Origin: Diphasiastrum complanatum
Taxonomy: Eukaryota; Streptophyta; Lycopodiopsida; Lycopodiales; Lycopodiaceae
DNA: 64,000 nucleotides
Reading direction: 5' to 3'
Assembly (NCBI GenBank): GCA_029204225.1
Contig: CM055097.1
Span: 42,634,858 to 42,698,857 of the forward strand
Shown: positions 33,068 to 46,800 of the stretch, in pieces
How the letters are laid out: every line of letters begins with the position of its first letter
Numbering within the stretch: position 1 is the first letter of the stretch
The notes under the pieces: model-generated
What the model saw: the letters and a program-made list of their open reading frames with translations, nothing else
What the model was told of the DNA's origin: nothing
Database searches by the model: none
Program-made: the position numbers and the translations under genes

Positions 33068-36000
33068 CTGTGAATATCACAAATCCCAAACAATGTCAAC
33101 AAAATCTCAATGCATGCACTCAAAAAAATATCCAAGATTAATGATAGGAGTTCCTAACACAAAAGATATGTCGAAATTTATTCCTTAGATTGGGCTCTCC
33201 TACTTTAAATGAACATGATTCTTTTTACCACAATGGCATTGTTCATTAGCTCCCAAGCAAGATCTTGATTCATCTACTAGGTGACTCATCATCAATCATC
33301 GACAACTTTGTAATATTGGCATCTTATGGTACTAGTTAAAAATATGCGTAATAGATTTACTCCTTCCTAGGTACCTTGCCATGTTTGTTGAGCCTCAAAA
33401 TTGCCTATCCCTACTCCCCATCACCACATAAATATTCACTATATCATTATATTGGTAACATCTCAGTTGTTTATCTTGGCAACGTGAGTTCTACGAACAT
33501 GCATGTACTTGTCTTCTTACTACCCATTGCTTTGCTTAGCAAAATGGGTATACTTGGTCCTTTGGGGCATGAATCTTTTCTTGGATGTTCACAACAAAAC
33601 CAGCAATACTGTAATATGATAGGTCTAGTTTGGAGTACATCAAAGGCATTTACAAACTTGTATTGTAAACAATTAACAAACTTTTTTGACAAATCAACAA
33701 TGCAAATTCTTCAATAAGCTACTAGCTAAGTTGTGTCGGAACGAAGTTCCATGAAGTATCTTACGACGAAGATCCTTCACGTCTGGCACGAAAACCTTTT
33801 CATTTCTCAATAACATACAATCCTTCACGGTGTATGTTAGATATGTACTAGTCTGTGCCTCTACGGAACTGACTCTTCCACTTGGTCGACTACCTTGCGC
33901 GCATCAGGCCACACATGCTAGCAATGTGCATCGCTCTGCTGAGCTCTCTTGATCTCCTCCATGAGATCATTGTCAACTACAGTATAGCTCATCTGATGTA
34001 GTATCCAAGATAGTGCATCAACGACCACATTTTCCTTCCCTCTTCGAAAGCAAATATCCAAATGAAATTGCTACATCAGCTCGGCCCACATATCCTGGCG
34101 GCCCTTCAAATATGGCTGAGTGCAAAAGTACTTCAAAGTAGGGTGGTCAGTATACACATAAAATTCGGCGCCATACAGATTATGTTGCCACACCTTGAGC
34201 ACATGTATAATCCCATACAGCTCTTGCTCATGTGTGGGATATCTCTGTTGCGTTGGCGTCAATTTCTTACTTTCAAAGGCTACTAGCCTACCTTCCTGAC
34301 TCAACACTGCACCCACAGCAATGCCACTAGCATCCTTCTCTAGGTCGAAAGGTTTCTAGGTATATACAATCTTGAGTACTGGAGTTGTGGCAACAGCCTC
34401 CTTCAAGTTGTCAAAACTATGTTGAGCCTCAGCATCCTAGCAAACCACAGTGTTATTCTTCCATAACTGATCCATTAAAGGAGCAACTAGCCTGGAATAG
34501 TTTCTAACGAATCGTCGGTAGAACTTGCAAAAGCATAGGAAAGACTGTAACTGACGAATATCGGCCGGCCTTGCCCACTTCTTGACCACAGCCACCTTGG
34601 CAGGGTCTACGGAAATACCCACCACTACGTGACCCAGATACTCGACATGAGTCTTACACAACTCAGTCTTCTGAAAATTGGCATACAGGACAGTCTCTTG
34701 AAGCTTTCCAAAGACAGTCTAGAGATGACCCTCATGCTCCACTACCGACTTACTGAACACTAGTATGTCATCAATAAAATTGACAACTTCACCCATATAG
34801 TCATGCAGGACATCGTTCATGAGCATCATGAACGTGGCGGGTGCATTGGTCAACCCAAGCGGCATAACCAAGAACTCATAATGTCCAAAACGGGGTCGGA
34901 AGGCTGTCTTCTAGATATTTTCCTCACGAATCCATATCTGATGGTACCCACTTTTGCGATCTATCTTATTGAAAATGGTTGCTCCCTCCAATGCATCCAG
35001 TAGATTATCAATCATGGGCATTGTATCATGTGCTTTACAATGATTCTATTCAATCCCCTGTAATCCACACACATCCGGAAACTACCATCCTTTTTCTTAA
35101 CCAACAGAATGGGGGAGGCGAAAGGTGAACAACTAGGACGGATATACCCCAGCCTGAGGTATTCCTCCAACATCTTTCGTACTTCCTCTTCCTCTTTCAT
35201 GCTCATCCTATAAGGAGGCCGACATACCGGGCTTGCCCCTGGAACGAGCTCAATACGATGTTCCACGTTCCATCTAGGCAGCAACCCCATTGCATGCTAT
35301 CAATCAACACATGTTTAAACTCAGTTCGGATAAATCTTTCCAGCCAACTTGTTGGATCACATCTGAGCTGCTAAGCCAAAGCATGATTAACATAAGAAGT
35401 TAAATAAGATGAAGTTGCTTATGAATTATTAACGTGTGGGTTTATTGGTAAATCATAAGAACTAGAATCATCATTCACATTACCAAATAACACAACCACA
35501 AATACTGCAAGTCCATCTTTTTTATTTGCATAAAGGTAATAAGAGGGCCCTATACATATGGCCTCTCCCCCTGCAGGACATAAGACAAACCCTCATGCCT
35601 GAAAACATACTCATGCGAAAGGAAATCTATAGCAGGCTGCTTACTCACATGCCACCGCTTTCCTAGTACAACATCAAACTTGGCTAACTTGGTGATCTCA
35701 AAGTCTAACTTCTCAAAATAAGTATAAATAGTTAGCAATGCCTGAGAGACTCGTAAATCCCACACCTTTGTGCCCTTACCATCGGGCATCTCACCTGTAT
35801 ACTAGTAATTAGAAGGCACAATAGCCAAGTTAAGCTTCTTCACCACACGAGAGTTGATAATATTATGTGAGGAGCCAGTGTTGAATAATACAAGAACATC
35901 TTAACCTTCTAGCTTCCCCCCTCCTCTGTATCAGTTTACTATCCGGAAACTGATACCCGTCTTGTGCCCTAGTGTAATAGATCCTAACACCACAGTAGGG

Positions 36001-39000
36001 CAAACACTAACTGATCCACCCAACCTTGCCTACTCCCCGATATAGAGTAAGCCCCTCCTAGCCCAGTGTGAGGACTGGTAGCATGCTACTGCCAAGTGTC
36101 GGCCACGTGGCACTGACGTGGCCGACTGCACGTCGGGACCCAACTGGGGGCCCTATCCTGCTGACAGGGTCCCTAGGCTGTGTTAGGCCCGCCATGGCTA
36201 TGGACCGTGCTGGGGCACACTACTCACACTGTCTTGCCCTGTTGGTCATGTACGCTGGACACGACCCTGACTGTGGTATCTGACCTATCTGTGTTCTCTA
36301 GGGTTCGGCACTGGTTACGAGCTCGTAACACTCCCTCCCCCTTAAGAACCGTCTTGGTCCTCTAAGACAAAGTCTGGAAAAATCTTGCGAAGGACGCTGC
36401 CTCTTTCCCAAGTGGCATTCTCAACAGGCTGATCATTCCACTTAACCAGATATTCTCGGTATAGAGTATGACGAGTCTGCGTCTCTCTACTATCAAGAAT
36501 TTCCTCTGGTTCATGTGGAGGTTGTTGAGGATCCAATGGGAGAACTAGAACACTGTCCCCTACCAGATTATCTGATCTGGTTAAGGCTTTTCGTAACTGA
36601 CTTACATGAAAAACTGGAAAAACCTTACTGCTGTGTGGGAGTTCTAGTTCATAGGTGACCTCGCCTAGTCTCCTACTGATGGTAAAGGGACCACAATACC
36701 TTGGAGACAACTTAGCACACACTCCTGATTTGAGGGTTTTAGAGTCAACTGGGACTCTCAAGTAGACTTTCTCACCAGTGGAGAACTGCACATCCCGTCT
36801 GTGTGGATCTGCATAATGCCTGGCTCGATCCTGGGATTGTCTAATGCTACGCTTAGCATGTTCTATCATCTGGTTTAGGTCTTCTAAAAAGTTTCTGGCT
36901 GCTTCAACTTTTTCTTGTTTAAACCCTACAGCTGTGGGTGAGCGTGGCTGAAAACCGTACATCAGCATAAATGGGCTGTATCCCGTAGCTGAATGTTTGG
37001 TACTGTTGTAAGCAAACTCTAATATTGAGAGATACTCCTCCCAATTAGTCTGCCTCTTGCTGACGTATGCACGAAGCATATCCTCCAGCACTTGATTTAC
37101 CCTTTCTGTTTGACCGTCCGTCTGTGGATGGTCAGTGGTACTCATATTAAGTTTAGTATGGAGATGATGGAATACTGCCTTCCAAAAATTTCCAGTAAAC
37201 TTACTGTCCCGGTCGCTGACTATGCCGGAAGGTAGACCGTACAATTTAAATAGCCCGTCTACAAACAACCTCGCTAACTCTGGAGCTCTAACGGTTGTTT
37301 TGGTCGGAATAAAATGAGCCATTTTGGTCAGACGGTCAACTGTGACCCATATAGCGTCATTACCCTTTTGGGTTTTAGGCAGGCCTACTATAAAATCCAT
37401 GGAGATACTCTCCCATTTACCAGCTGGTATTTCTAAAGGATGCAACAACCCTCCTGCCTTTAAACGCTCTGCTTTATTTACTTGACATTTCTGGCAACTG
37501 GTTACATACTGGTGGACGTCCTTTTTCATACTGGGCCAGAAAAATTGCCTACGAAGAAGCTCATAGGTCTTCTGTATGCCTGGGTGTCCCGCGCTAGGAT
37601 TGTCATGACATTCATATAGGACCTGCTGCCTATAATCCTCTGAATTGGGGACACATACTCTATCTCTATAGAGCAAGTACTCATCCTGAATGGAATACTG
37701 TTTCCATTTGAATCCTTGAGTCAACTGACCCTCAACCACTGGGGTATGCTTGGGTAATACAGGCTCAGAATCCTCAACGTCATCTGACGACGTATACTCG
37801 GACTCATCATCATCCTCAACGGAAGCTGCCGTATTCTTGGATGAACTGGCACCAGCCCCGGGAACTGGTTCTGGAGTCTGTAACTGTCTGTTCTGGACTG
37901 AGTTCCAGATAATAGAGAAGAATGCATCATGCTGGCATTTCCCTCTCAAGGACTCGAGTAACTCATTACGAATCTGAGTAAAACTCAGCTCGTTTATCAT
38001 AGGCATTCTGCTAAGGGCATCTGCTACTGTATTGAATTTTCCACGCCTATATCTGATAGACATGTCAAACTCTTGCATCAACTCTGCCCAACGAGCTTTC
38101 CGACCTCTAAGCTCAGGTTGATTGCAAAGGTATCTGAGACTCTCATGGTCTGTCAGGACCTCAAAGTTGGCACCATACAAATAATGCCTCCAAGTCTTAA
38201 GGGCATGGACTATAGAAAAGAGTTCCTTTTCATAGGCACTGTACCTAGTCTGAGCTGGCTCGAGTTTTTTACTCTCGAACGCAACTGGTCGTCCACCCTG
38301 AGTTAGCACAGCGCCTACTGCAAAGTCGCTAGCATCTGTTTCGACCACAAATGGCTGATTGGGGTCGACGACTTTTAAGACTGGTGTTGTAGCTAAGGCT
38401 GTTTTGAGAGCATCAAAGCTCTCCTGTTGTGCAGACTCCCAAATGAACTCCTTTCCCTTCCCCTTAAGAAGATTTGTCATAGGGACTGCTATCTGAGCAT
38501 ATTCCTTGACAAATCGTCTGTAATATCCCGCCAGACCAAGAAAGATTTGAAGTTCCAAAATATTCTGAGGTCTCAGCCAACTGAGTATGGCTTTAACCTT
38601 ATTTGGGTCCATCTTAATCCCATCTGAAGAGATAATGTGACCCAAATATGCTACTTCTTCAACGAAGAATTCACACTTGGATTGTTTAGCATAAAGCTTA
38701 TGCTTTCTGAGCAGTCGAAACACCTTTCTGAGGTGTTTTAGATGCTCCTTCCTCGTTTTGCTGTAGACGAGGATGTCATCTAAAAATACGACTACAAACT
38801 TACCCAAGTATGGTCTGAGGACACTGTTCATCAAGGTCATAAAGGTAGCTGGAGCATTTGTGAGCCCAAATGGCATCACCTTAAACTCATAATGACCGTG
38901 ACGAGTCCTAAAAGCTGTTTTCGAGACATCTTCCGATTTTATACGGACTTGATGATATCCCGATCTAAGGTCTATTTTACTGAAAAACTTAGCCCCGTCG

Positions 39001-42000
39001 AGTTGATCAAACAACTCGTCTGCCCGAGGCATAGGGTATTTATTCTTAATTGTGACTTTATTGAGGGCTTTGTAATCTACGCAAAGACGCATAGACCCCT
39101 CTTTCTTTTTCACCAATAGGACTGGTGAGGCCCATGGTGAACTACTGGTCTGAATTTGGCCTTTCCCAAGATAGTCTGTTAACTGCCTAGTTATTTCTTC
39201 ATCCTCTGTTCGGCTGACCCGATACGGAGGTTTAGAAACAGGTGCTGTACCTGGTACTAGGTTTATTACATGATCTACCTCTCTGCTAGGTGGTAAACCA
39301 TGTGGCAAATCTTCAGGAAAAACATCTTTAAATTTAGACAATAAAGTTTCTAATTTACTGATTTTCTGCTGAATAGAACTGGAAATAGAAACTTCAGGAA
39401 TAAACTGAAAGTCACATAAGAATACCTGATGGTCTTCGTCTCCGATTAGCTGACAGAGCTCTGAACTGCAGACCATAGGGCTGTTGGGAACATCATGCTC
39501 CCCATGCAACTGGATCTCTCGGCCTTTATACTGAAAGCTGAGGGTGTTCTCCTGATAGTTTCTGTGGAGGGAAGGTCCTAAACTGTAGAGCCAATCTCTC
39601 CCGAGAACAATGTTTGTTCGATCCAGGTGCATTATCTGAAAGTTTATTTGATCTTGGTACCCCTGAATACCAAGATTTAACTTACTTACCATAGTTTCCC
39701 ATATTTTTTTATCTTCACCCTTAGCTAATGAAACTATGTACCTATGCTGACTAGGTACTTCTGGTAGTTTAAGCTTTTTAACCAGGGTGTGGTTGATGAA
39801 ATTATGGGTTGCCCCATCATCAACCATGACTCTTACTGACTGGTTACCAACTTTCCCATGCATACGTACTAGGTCATGCGGCCCAAAGCTGAAGGGTCTC
39901 GCTAGCATTGCAGAGGTCAGCTGGCAACAGTGTTCATGATCTTCATGATACACTTTGATCTCGGAAGCTGCCGAGTCACTGGGGAAACATACAGTCTGAA
40001 CAAGATGAACTTGTTTTTTATCTTTCTTATCTTTTTTAGTGAAAGGCCCCTTGGGACACTGTCTGACTGTGTGTCCCTTGCCCATACACACAAAGCACAA
40101 ACGTTCTTGTTTGGCTTTCTCAAAATCATCTGGTTTTAAGGGCTGTATGTGTGAAGGGCGTTTCTGAGGAGCTTCACCTTTAAATTTATCTTCTTTCTTT
40201 CTTTTTAAAAATTTCTTTTTAAATTGAAAGTCTTTCTGAGGAAGCTGCTCAGAAAGTGGTTGTTGTCTCGCTCTCTTCCTACCCACTGAATCATCATAGA
40301 TTTGAGCATATCTGAGAGCTTGCTCAAGGGTAGTAGGCGAGTTTCTCTGGACCTCTACTTTATATTCATCTTTGAGGCCACGGACAAATCCCCTGATTTT
40401 TTGATAGTCATCCATATTTTTAATCTTTAAAATTGCCTCTCGATACTGCGAGATATATTGGATGAGGGACTTGTCCATTACTGTTCTTTCCCAGGCTTCC
40501 CAGGCTCTATCAAGTTCATTCTCTGGTAGAAATTCTCTTAGGAAAGCTTCTTCAAAAGCTTTCCATGACCGGGGAGTCTGCCCAGTCTCCTGGAGATTTA
40601 ACCACCACTTATAGGCCATAGGCCCTAAAGAAAGACTGGCCTCAATTGCTTGCAAATGGTCAGGGGTCTGTTTAAGAGCATGAATGTTCTTCCATTTGCT
40701 GAGGAAGGTTTGTAGAATATCTGCATTTCTATCCTTCTCTTCCCCATTAAAAGTAGGAGGCTTTAAATCTTTAAAAACACTGGGGTGAGACCGTAAAGTC
40801 TCACCCGAAACTGATGGAAGTGGAGAAGGGGATAACTGAGAAGTGGAGGGAAGGCTTCCTTTCGCGGAGCTCAAAATCAAGTTTTTGAGTTCAGCGAACG
40901 AGTCGTCCACACTGGACTTGAAATTGGCTAATGCCAGCTTCAGTTCATCCACTTCTGTTACCAATTGGAGGAACTGCTCCTTGGTAACCAGTTCGTCGAG
41001 TTCTTCGGCGAACTGTTCCTGTTCTTCTACTTCCATGGGTTCCTTCCCTTTTCTGTAAGCCAAGGCTTCTGTTTCAAGTTCGTCGAAGCCTCTCTCCTGG
41101 GGTTGATCAGGTCCCTGAGGAGTGGTCATCTTCGAAACTGAAAGAGAGCTACCTTAACTTCTGAAGGAAAAAAGTCTAAAAGACTAATTTACAACTGTAC
41201 AAGGGAAAGGAAAGATGACTTAGCTGTTTCTGAGGACTGTACTTCCAAAGAAAGAATCAAGAAAAGCCCTTTCAGCTCTTCCTCCACTGCTTTCAGATCT
41301 GCTGTCCGGAAAAATCAGAGATCAAGGTACCAAGAAAAAGAAACAAACTTCTGATCGTCTTGGCCCCTTCCCTCGCTGTCTGAGGTGTATACTTTTTGCT
41401 CCAAAATTCCCGTTTTAGGACCCAAAACAGTTGCAAACTTGTGGTTCCTGCCAAAGACCTTCAGCGCTGGACCTGCACCCACGATTCTGTCTCAGATCCG
41501 CTCCAAATTCCAGAAAATTTCACTCCAAATTCGAAGTTTCCACCCAATTTGGCAGCGCTGGACCTGCTCCACGTTTTCTATATAAAATGTGCTCAAAAAT
41601 CCACAACTGATACATAAAAATCAAGGGTAAATCCCTGATTTTTCAGCGCTGAGCTTCTACAAGGGATTGTGCCTCAAACAACTGTAAATTCCCAGCAAAT
41701 TTCAAGGATTTGAAAGCTGTTCCTACAGCGATTTTCCTCCTCAATTCTTTCCTGAGAATCTGAGAAATCTTTCCTATCTTCTGATAGCTTTCTCTACTGC
41801 TGTCCTGAACTCCCTAGGATGGAGATGGCTCTGATACCAGTGTAATAGATCCTAACACCACAGTAGGGCAAACACTAACTGATCCACCCAACCTTGCCTA
41901 CTCCCCGATATAGAGTAAGCCCCTCCTAGCCCAGTGTGAGGACTGGTAGCATGCTACTGCCAAGTGTCGGCCACGTGGCACTGACGTGGCCGACTGCACG

Positions 42001-43763
42001 TCGGGACCCAACTGGGGGCCCTATCCTGCTGACAGGGTCCCTAGGCTGTGTTAGGCCCGCCATGGCTATGGACCGTGCTGGGGCACACTACTCACACTGT
42101 CTTGCCCTGTTGGTCATGTACGCTGGACACGACCCTGACTGTGGTATCTGACCTATCTGTGTTCTCTAGGGTTCGGCACTGGTTACGAGCTCGTAACACC
42201 TAGTGGAAAGGAAACAAACTTGTGCATCTGGAATAATTTTTTGCAACGAAATGGTCATGACACGCTTTGTGTCCTCATCACTGCTACCCAACAAATTATC
42301 CGAAACATCCTCATCCTTGCCCCCTTCCTGGCGCGGCTGTAAGGTATGGAGTTTTTGCCTGTGCGCCGAGGACAATTTTTTAACAGGTGTTTGCCAAGGC
42401 AGGAAAAACACAATCCTTCTTTCTTGGCCTTTTCTTTTTGTTTCACTATGAGGGGAGATTTACTATAGGAGCGTTTTGGCATAGAGAGCGTTGGCATAGA
42501 GAACCTGCTGCATCTGGATAGGGTGTCTCTACGGGAAATTTCTGTGGCTCTGCTGGCCAACCTTTCGCGACCCCTTCTTCTAGTGCATAAAAGGCACTCC
42601 AGTATCAAGCTTGCTTCTGACATTGCCTTTGTAGTTAAGAGTCGTAGCAACTGCCTCATCCAAGGTCTTACAATGTTCATTCAGAACATGCAGCCTCAAC
42701 CCTTCCCAAAGACCAAACACAAATTTATGTACAACCAGCCACTCAGGAATCTCTTCCGGAATCTTGATGAGCACTTCCCTGTAGTTATTAGCATACTCTT
42801 GCACACTGTAGTGTTTCTGACGGTACAAAAACCATGCATCTGTCGCACATGCATGCTCGTGTGGAGGAATGAACTGAGCCCTAAAGGCCCACTTGAATTC
42901 AACCCAGGTGGTTGTGGGCACTAGTTTGACTTGAGAAATTTCCGCCACCACCTGTCAACAAAATTAGTGAAATGGTAAGCAGCTTTTCGAATTCTCTAAC
43001 CTTCATCAATTGGAGCTCTTTTAAGAACAAAATACTCTTCCCATTCTTGCAACCACTAATCCACCACATCAGTAGTTTCTCTGCAGGGAATTTCCAAAAA
43101 CTTAGTAGATTACTTGCAAACCTTGAAACTCATTCTTAGTTTTCTTAGCAAAAAGCCCTAACTTGAAATTCCTTGTTTTCGATTTGGCCATTTCCTCACT
43201 ACTTTTAATTTTATGACCGTCATCTAAGATAGTGTGCACAAGATAAAGCGGTTCTTGCTTAAGAAACTCATTCTTAGTTTTCTTAGCATAAAGCTTCTCC
43301 TGACTTCAAATTCCAGACTAACTTGAGATTTTCCAATGCTCCTCCAATGTTGTAGATGAGTATATCATCTAAGAGATCTCCCAGAAACTTCTCAAAATAC
43401 AACGAAATGAATCATTCATCATCTACTAGAAAATTGTAGAGGTATTTGCTCTATTCAAATGGTCTACTTGGTGCACTAATGCATCTCGTAGAGATCAATG
43501 ACGGGGTGGGTCAAGTGACTGCCAATGGCGAGGCACAACCCAATGATCTTATGGGATGTCATCATAGGTGACCCGATGTAGATACGCACACTATCAATCA
43601 TGATGCGATGCATGTAGGTCCATCAGGCATCTAAACAAGTGAAGCAGTGGGGCCAACATGCAATGACTAGGGCTAGCAGGTAGGTGACTAGAGTGGAACA
43701 ATGGGCCACTTAGTAATAACGGAACATGGGGATGGCTACCATCAAAGCGTGGTTATAAATATT

Positions 43764-43832
<69 letters not shown>

Positions 43833-46800
43833 AGAAAAAATCTCATGAGAGGTTGCCACTTGCAGAAAGAGAGTTCTGGACTTATGGGAGGGTGCCACTT
43901 GCCTTTTTGAGAACCCACAAGTCTCTTGGAGGGCTGAATGCACTTTTATTTTGAAGGATTTGGAGTGAAGCAAGTGAAGATTTGCAAAGATCTTCAGCCT
44001 CTTTGCATTTGCAAGTTCACAGCACCCCAAAGATCAATCACCAAGGACATACACTACTCCGTTGGTGTTACATTTGTTCATACGGTTCATATTTATCATA
44101 TTTCCCTTGCTCAATTTTTATCATTTGTTGTTGCTCCTTATTTAGATTGAATACAAGACTAAAACTAGGTTAACCAAGAGAAAAGAAAGCTGGTGGTGCG
44201 AAGAAAAGACGGGAATTCAAAAAGGAAGTTCAAAAAACGAAATTTTGAATGTCCTTTGAATTGTTTATATATAGCATGTATAAACCCTATTCTCTTTCTT
44301 TCCTTTTCGTTCATTTCTTTCAATTTTTTCATTTTCTAATTGGGGAAAATTTGAGGTGGATTCTGCTGATGAAAAATATCCAAATCCTGACTTCTCCCAT
44401 TGCACACTCTCCGATGGGAATCCCCATTACAAACCACGCCTTACCATTGAAACGTATACTGAAGGCCCTGAACTCATGAGAGCATTAGTGATCATCCAAA
44501 CTACACAAGGCACCTCCATCGTGGGATGGGCTGTGGTGGTATGGGACACCATGGCTACTGCTTATTGGATAGATCCATCATGCCCATGTTGTCTCACAAG
44601 CTTATGGTCTATATCCCAAACATGTGTTCATAGCAAGTTGTTGCTCCCACAAATTCTTAAGTCGTTCATTCCACTATATTTTCTTTATAGATGGTCTAGT
44701 CACCTTCTAAGTCAAAACTTCGAGTGAGCAACAAGTTGGTGGAGGATGGAGGCCAAGTATAAGCTTGTCACCTAATTGTATTTGGTATTAACCAAAAACC
44801 TTTTTACTTCCTTCTAAAATACGAATCGACTACAAAGTGGAAACTATCATTGGGCTAGGAAAGGAGGGTGTATCTCTTGGAAGGATTTCATCAAGTGAAA
44901 GTTTGGTTTTAGTTTGGATAGATTGATCAACTCTCTTTTGGTGAAAATTTGGTGTCTCTTTTCAAAAAAAACATATGTCTATACTATGAATGAGAACTTT
45001 TTTTGTATAGGTGAAAATTTGTGTTCTACAACTTGAATGATCGTTGATGGTCCCCATCGGTAACATATATGGCCAACTTTGAATTTATTCTATAAAGTCA
45101 ACAGAGGCAAACAAGTTTCAACATAATAATATAACATTCGTAGCAATACATACCTGTTTCTTGGTTGATCTCCATAGATAAGACTTCGGTGGACACTTTT
45201 GGAGAAGAAATAGTACCATCCAACTAGCACAACATGTAACAGTTTATCTATATCAGTTTCTCAAATCCCATGTCCAGTAAACATCAGTTAAACAAAATGA
45301 GCAAAACAAAGCATTGGCTTGGCATACTTTGCCCACCCATTGATAGTAAAATATTGAGCTAGAGCTGATATAAAAGCTTTGGCAAACTCATGCGGTGGCT
45401 CCATATATCACCAACATGGTAACCATAGCATCTTAAAAATTGTGATAGAAACAGATCCATAGGTGAACATAATTCCATTCTATCAACAATATAGCAACCG
45501 TAGTATCTGAAAAGACTGTGATAGAAACAGATTTACATATGAAGTAAACAAAATTATGTCAATTAAAGTCATAGTCACACCTACTTTGAATAAACCCAGG
45601 CATAAGGAATGCCGCATAGAACAAAAGTGCAATGCACTTTGTTATCCATCTATATCCCAACCTGATTGTCACAAAAAAAACAAAGGCATGTCATTGAGCA
45701 CTAGTGAGGGAAACCTTATCTTTTGCATCGCTTACATTCAAGGAAAGATTGGAGCATTTTATTCCAAACATATGTCATATATTACAACCTACACAAAACT
45801 TTGTTAACAATGGTGGCCTCCCAACAAGGTTCAGTCATCTATCTTTCAGCACAAAACACACATTTTTTCCTCTGTTCACTGATTTTTAATATCAGAATAC
45901 TTACTGATACCATGAAGTTCACAACCGTGACATATGTTGCTTATCTTGAATTAGCCTAGCTTTATCCTTTTCATGTTTCAAGCATTTTGCAATTAAGAGT
46001 ATAAAAGAAGACATTCAAATGTACTAATATTCCTGAGAAGGTGTGCCAAGGAAGAAACTGCTCCTTGTGGCAGTAAACTATAAGTTTGCAATTTCTCCTT
46101 GAGTGATTTCAATAGAAACAACAACATGAGAAAGAAGATTTGAAGATTTTGAGAACTAGGGAGAGGCATCTCCACCATCACCATCCAAAGAACCATCCTT
46201 AGAACTTTTTTTGACTTAGGAATGTAAACTTTATAAGCTTTCCTTACGTCACTATAGACAACAAAGATTTCCTTCAAGAATCCAAAAGATGAGTGGACAT
46301 AGCAAGTACTACCAAAGATCTTCAAATGCTCCAAGCTTGACTTCTTACCAAAAAGAACCTGAAATGAACTCATACCATCCAAGTCTTCATTTGAGTACCT
46401 ATTGCAAACATAGATAGCACACATCAAAGCTTCACCCCAAAGTGACTTAGGAAGATTTGCATTCACCCTCATAGATTTAGCTCTTTCGAAAAGATTGATC
46501 TTCCTCTCTTCCACACCATGTAAAACCTTTGAGTTTGATCTTCATGTTGAATTGACCCTCCACAACATTCTTGAACTTGAGAAAGATATCAAATACTTCA
46601 TCCTCACACTTAAGAAGATAAGTCCAACAATATCTACTAAAGTCATCAATGCAAGTCACAAACATCTTTGCTCCTCCAATACTCAAAGCACTAGTACAAT
46701 GCACATCCAAATGTACTAAATGAAAAGGCATCTTAGATCTTGAGCTAGATCTAGAATAAGACAACCTTTGTGACTTTGACATGAACAAAGCTCACCTACT

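Larger units (their letters stand above)
35973..42198 (-). mobile_element. Young, apparently complete Ty3/gypsy chromovirus
   Basis: 6226 bp with 358-bp LTRs (35,973-36,330 and 41,841-42,198) that read identical, starting TGTTACGAG and ending ATTACA on the minus strand. CCTAG flanks both sides (35,968-35,972; 42,199-42,203) as a 5-bp target duplication. The PBS, PPT and a single uninterrupted gag-pol ORF are present. It is inserted in an older Ty3 element inside ICME intron 3. Identical LTRs imply very recent insertion, and all parts needed for autonomous movement seem to be there. Confidence 0.95.

Noticed and set aside
36068-36283. 71-codon frame also found at 41,936-42,151
   Set aside because: Same non-coding LTR sequence present twice; the duplicate simply confirms the identical LTRs.
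44356-44727. 123-codon plus frame inside ICME intron 3
   Set aside because: The first third looks protein-like but matches nothing known and has no neighbours; not enough to call.
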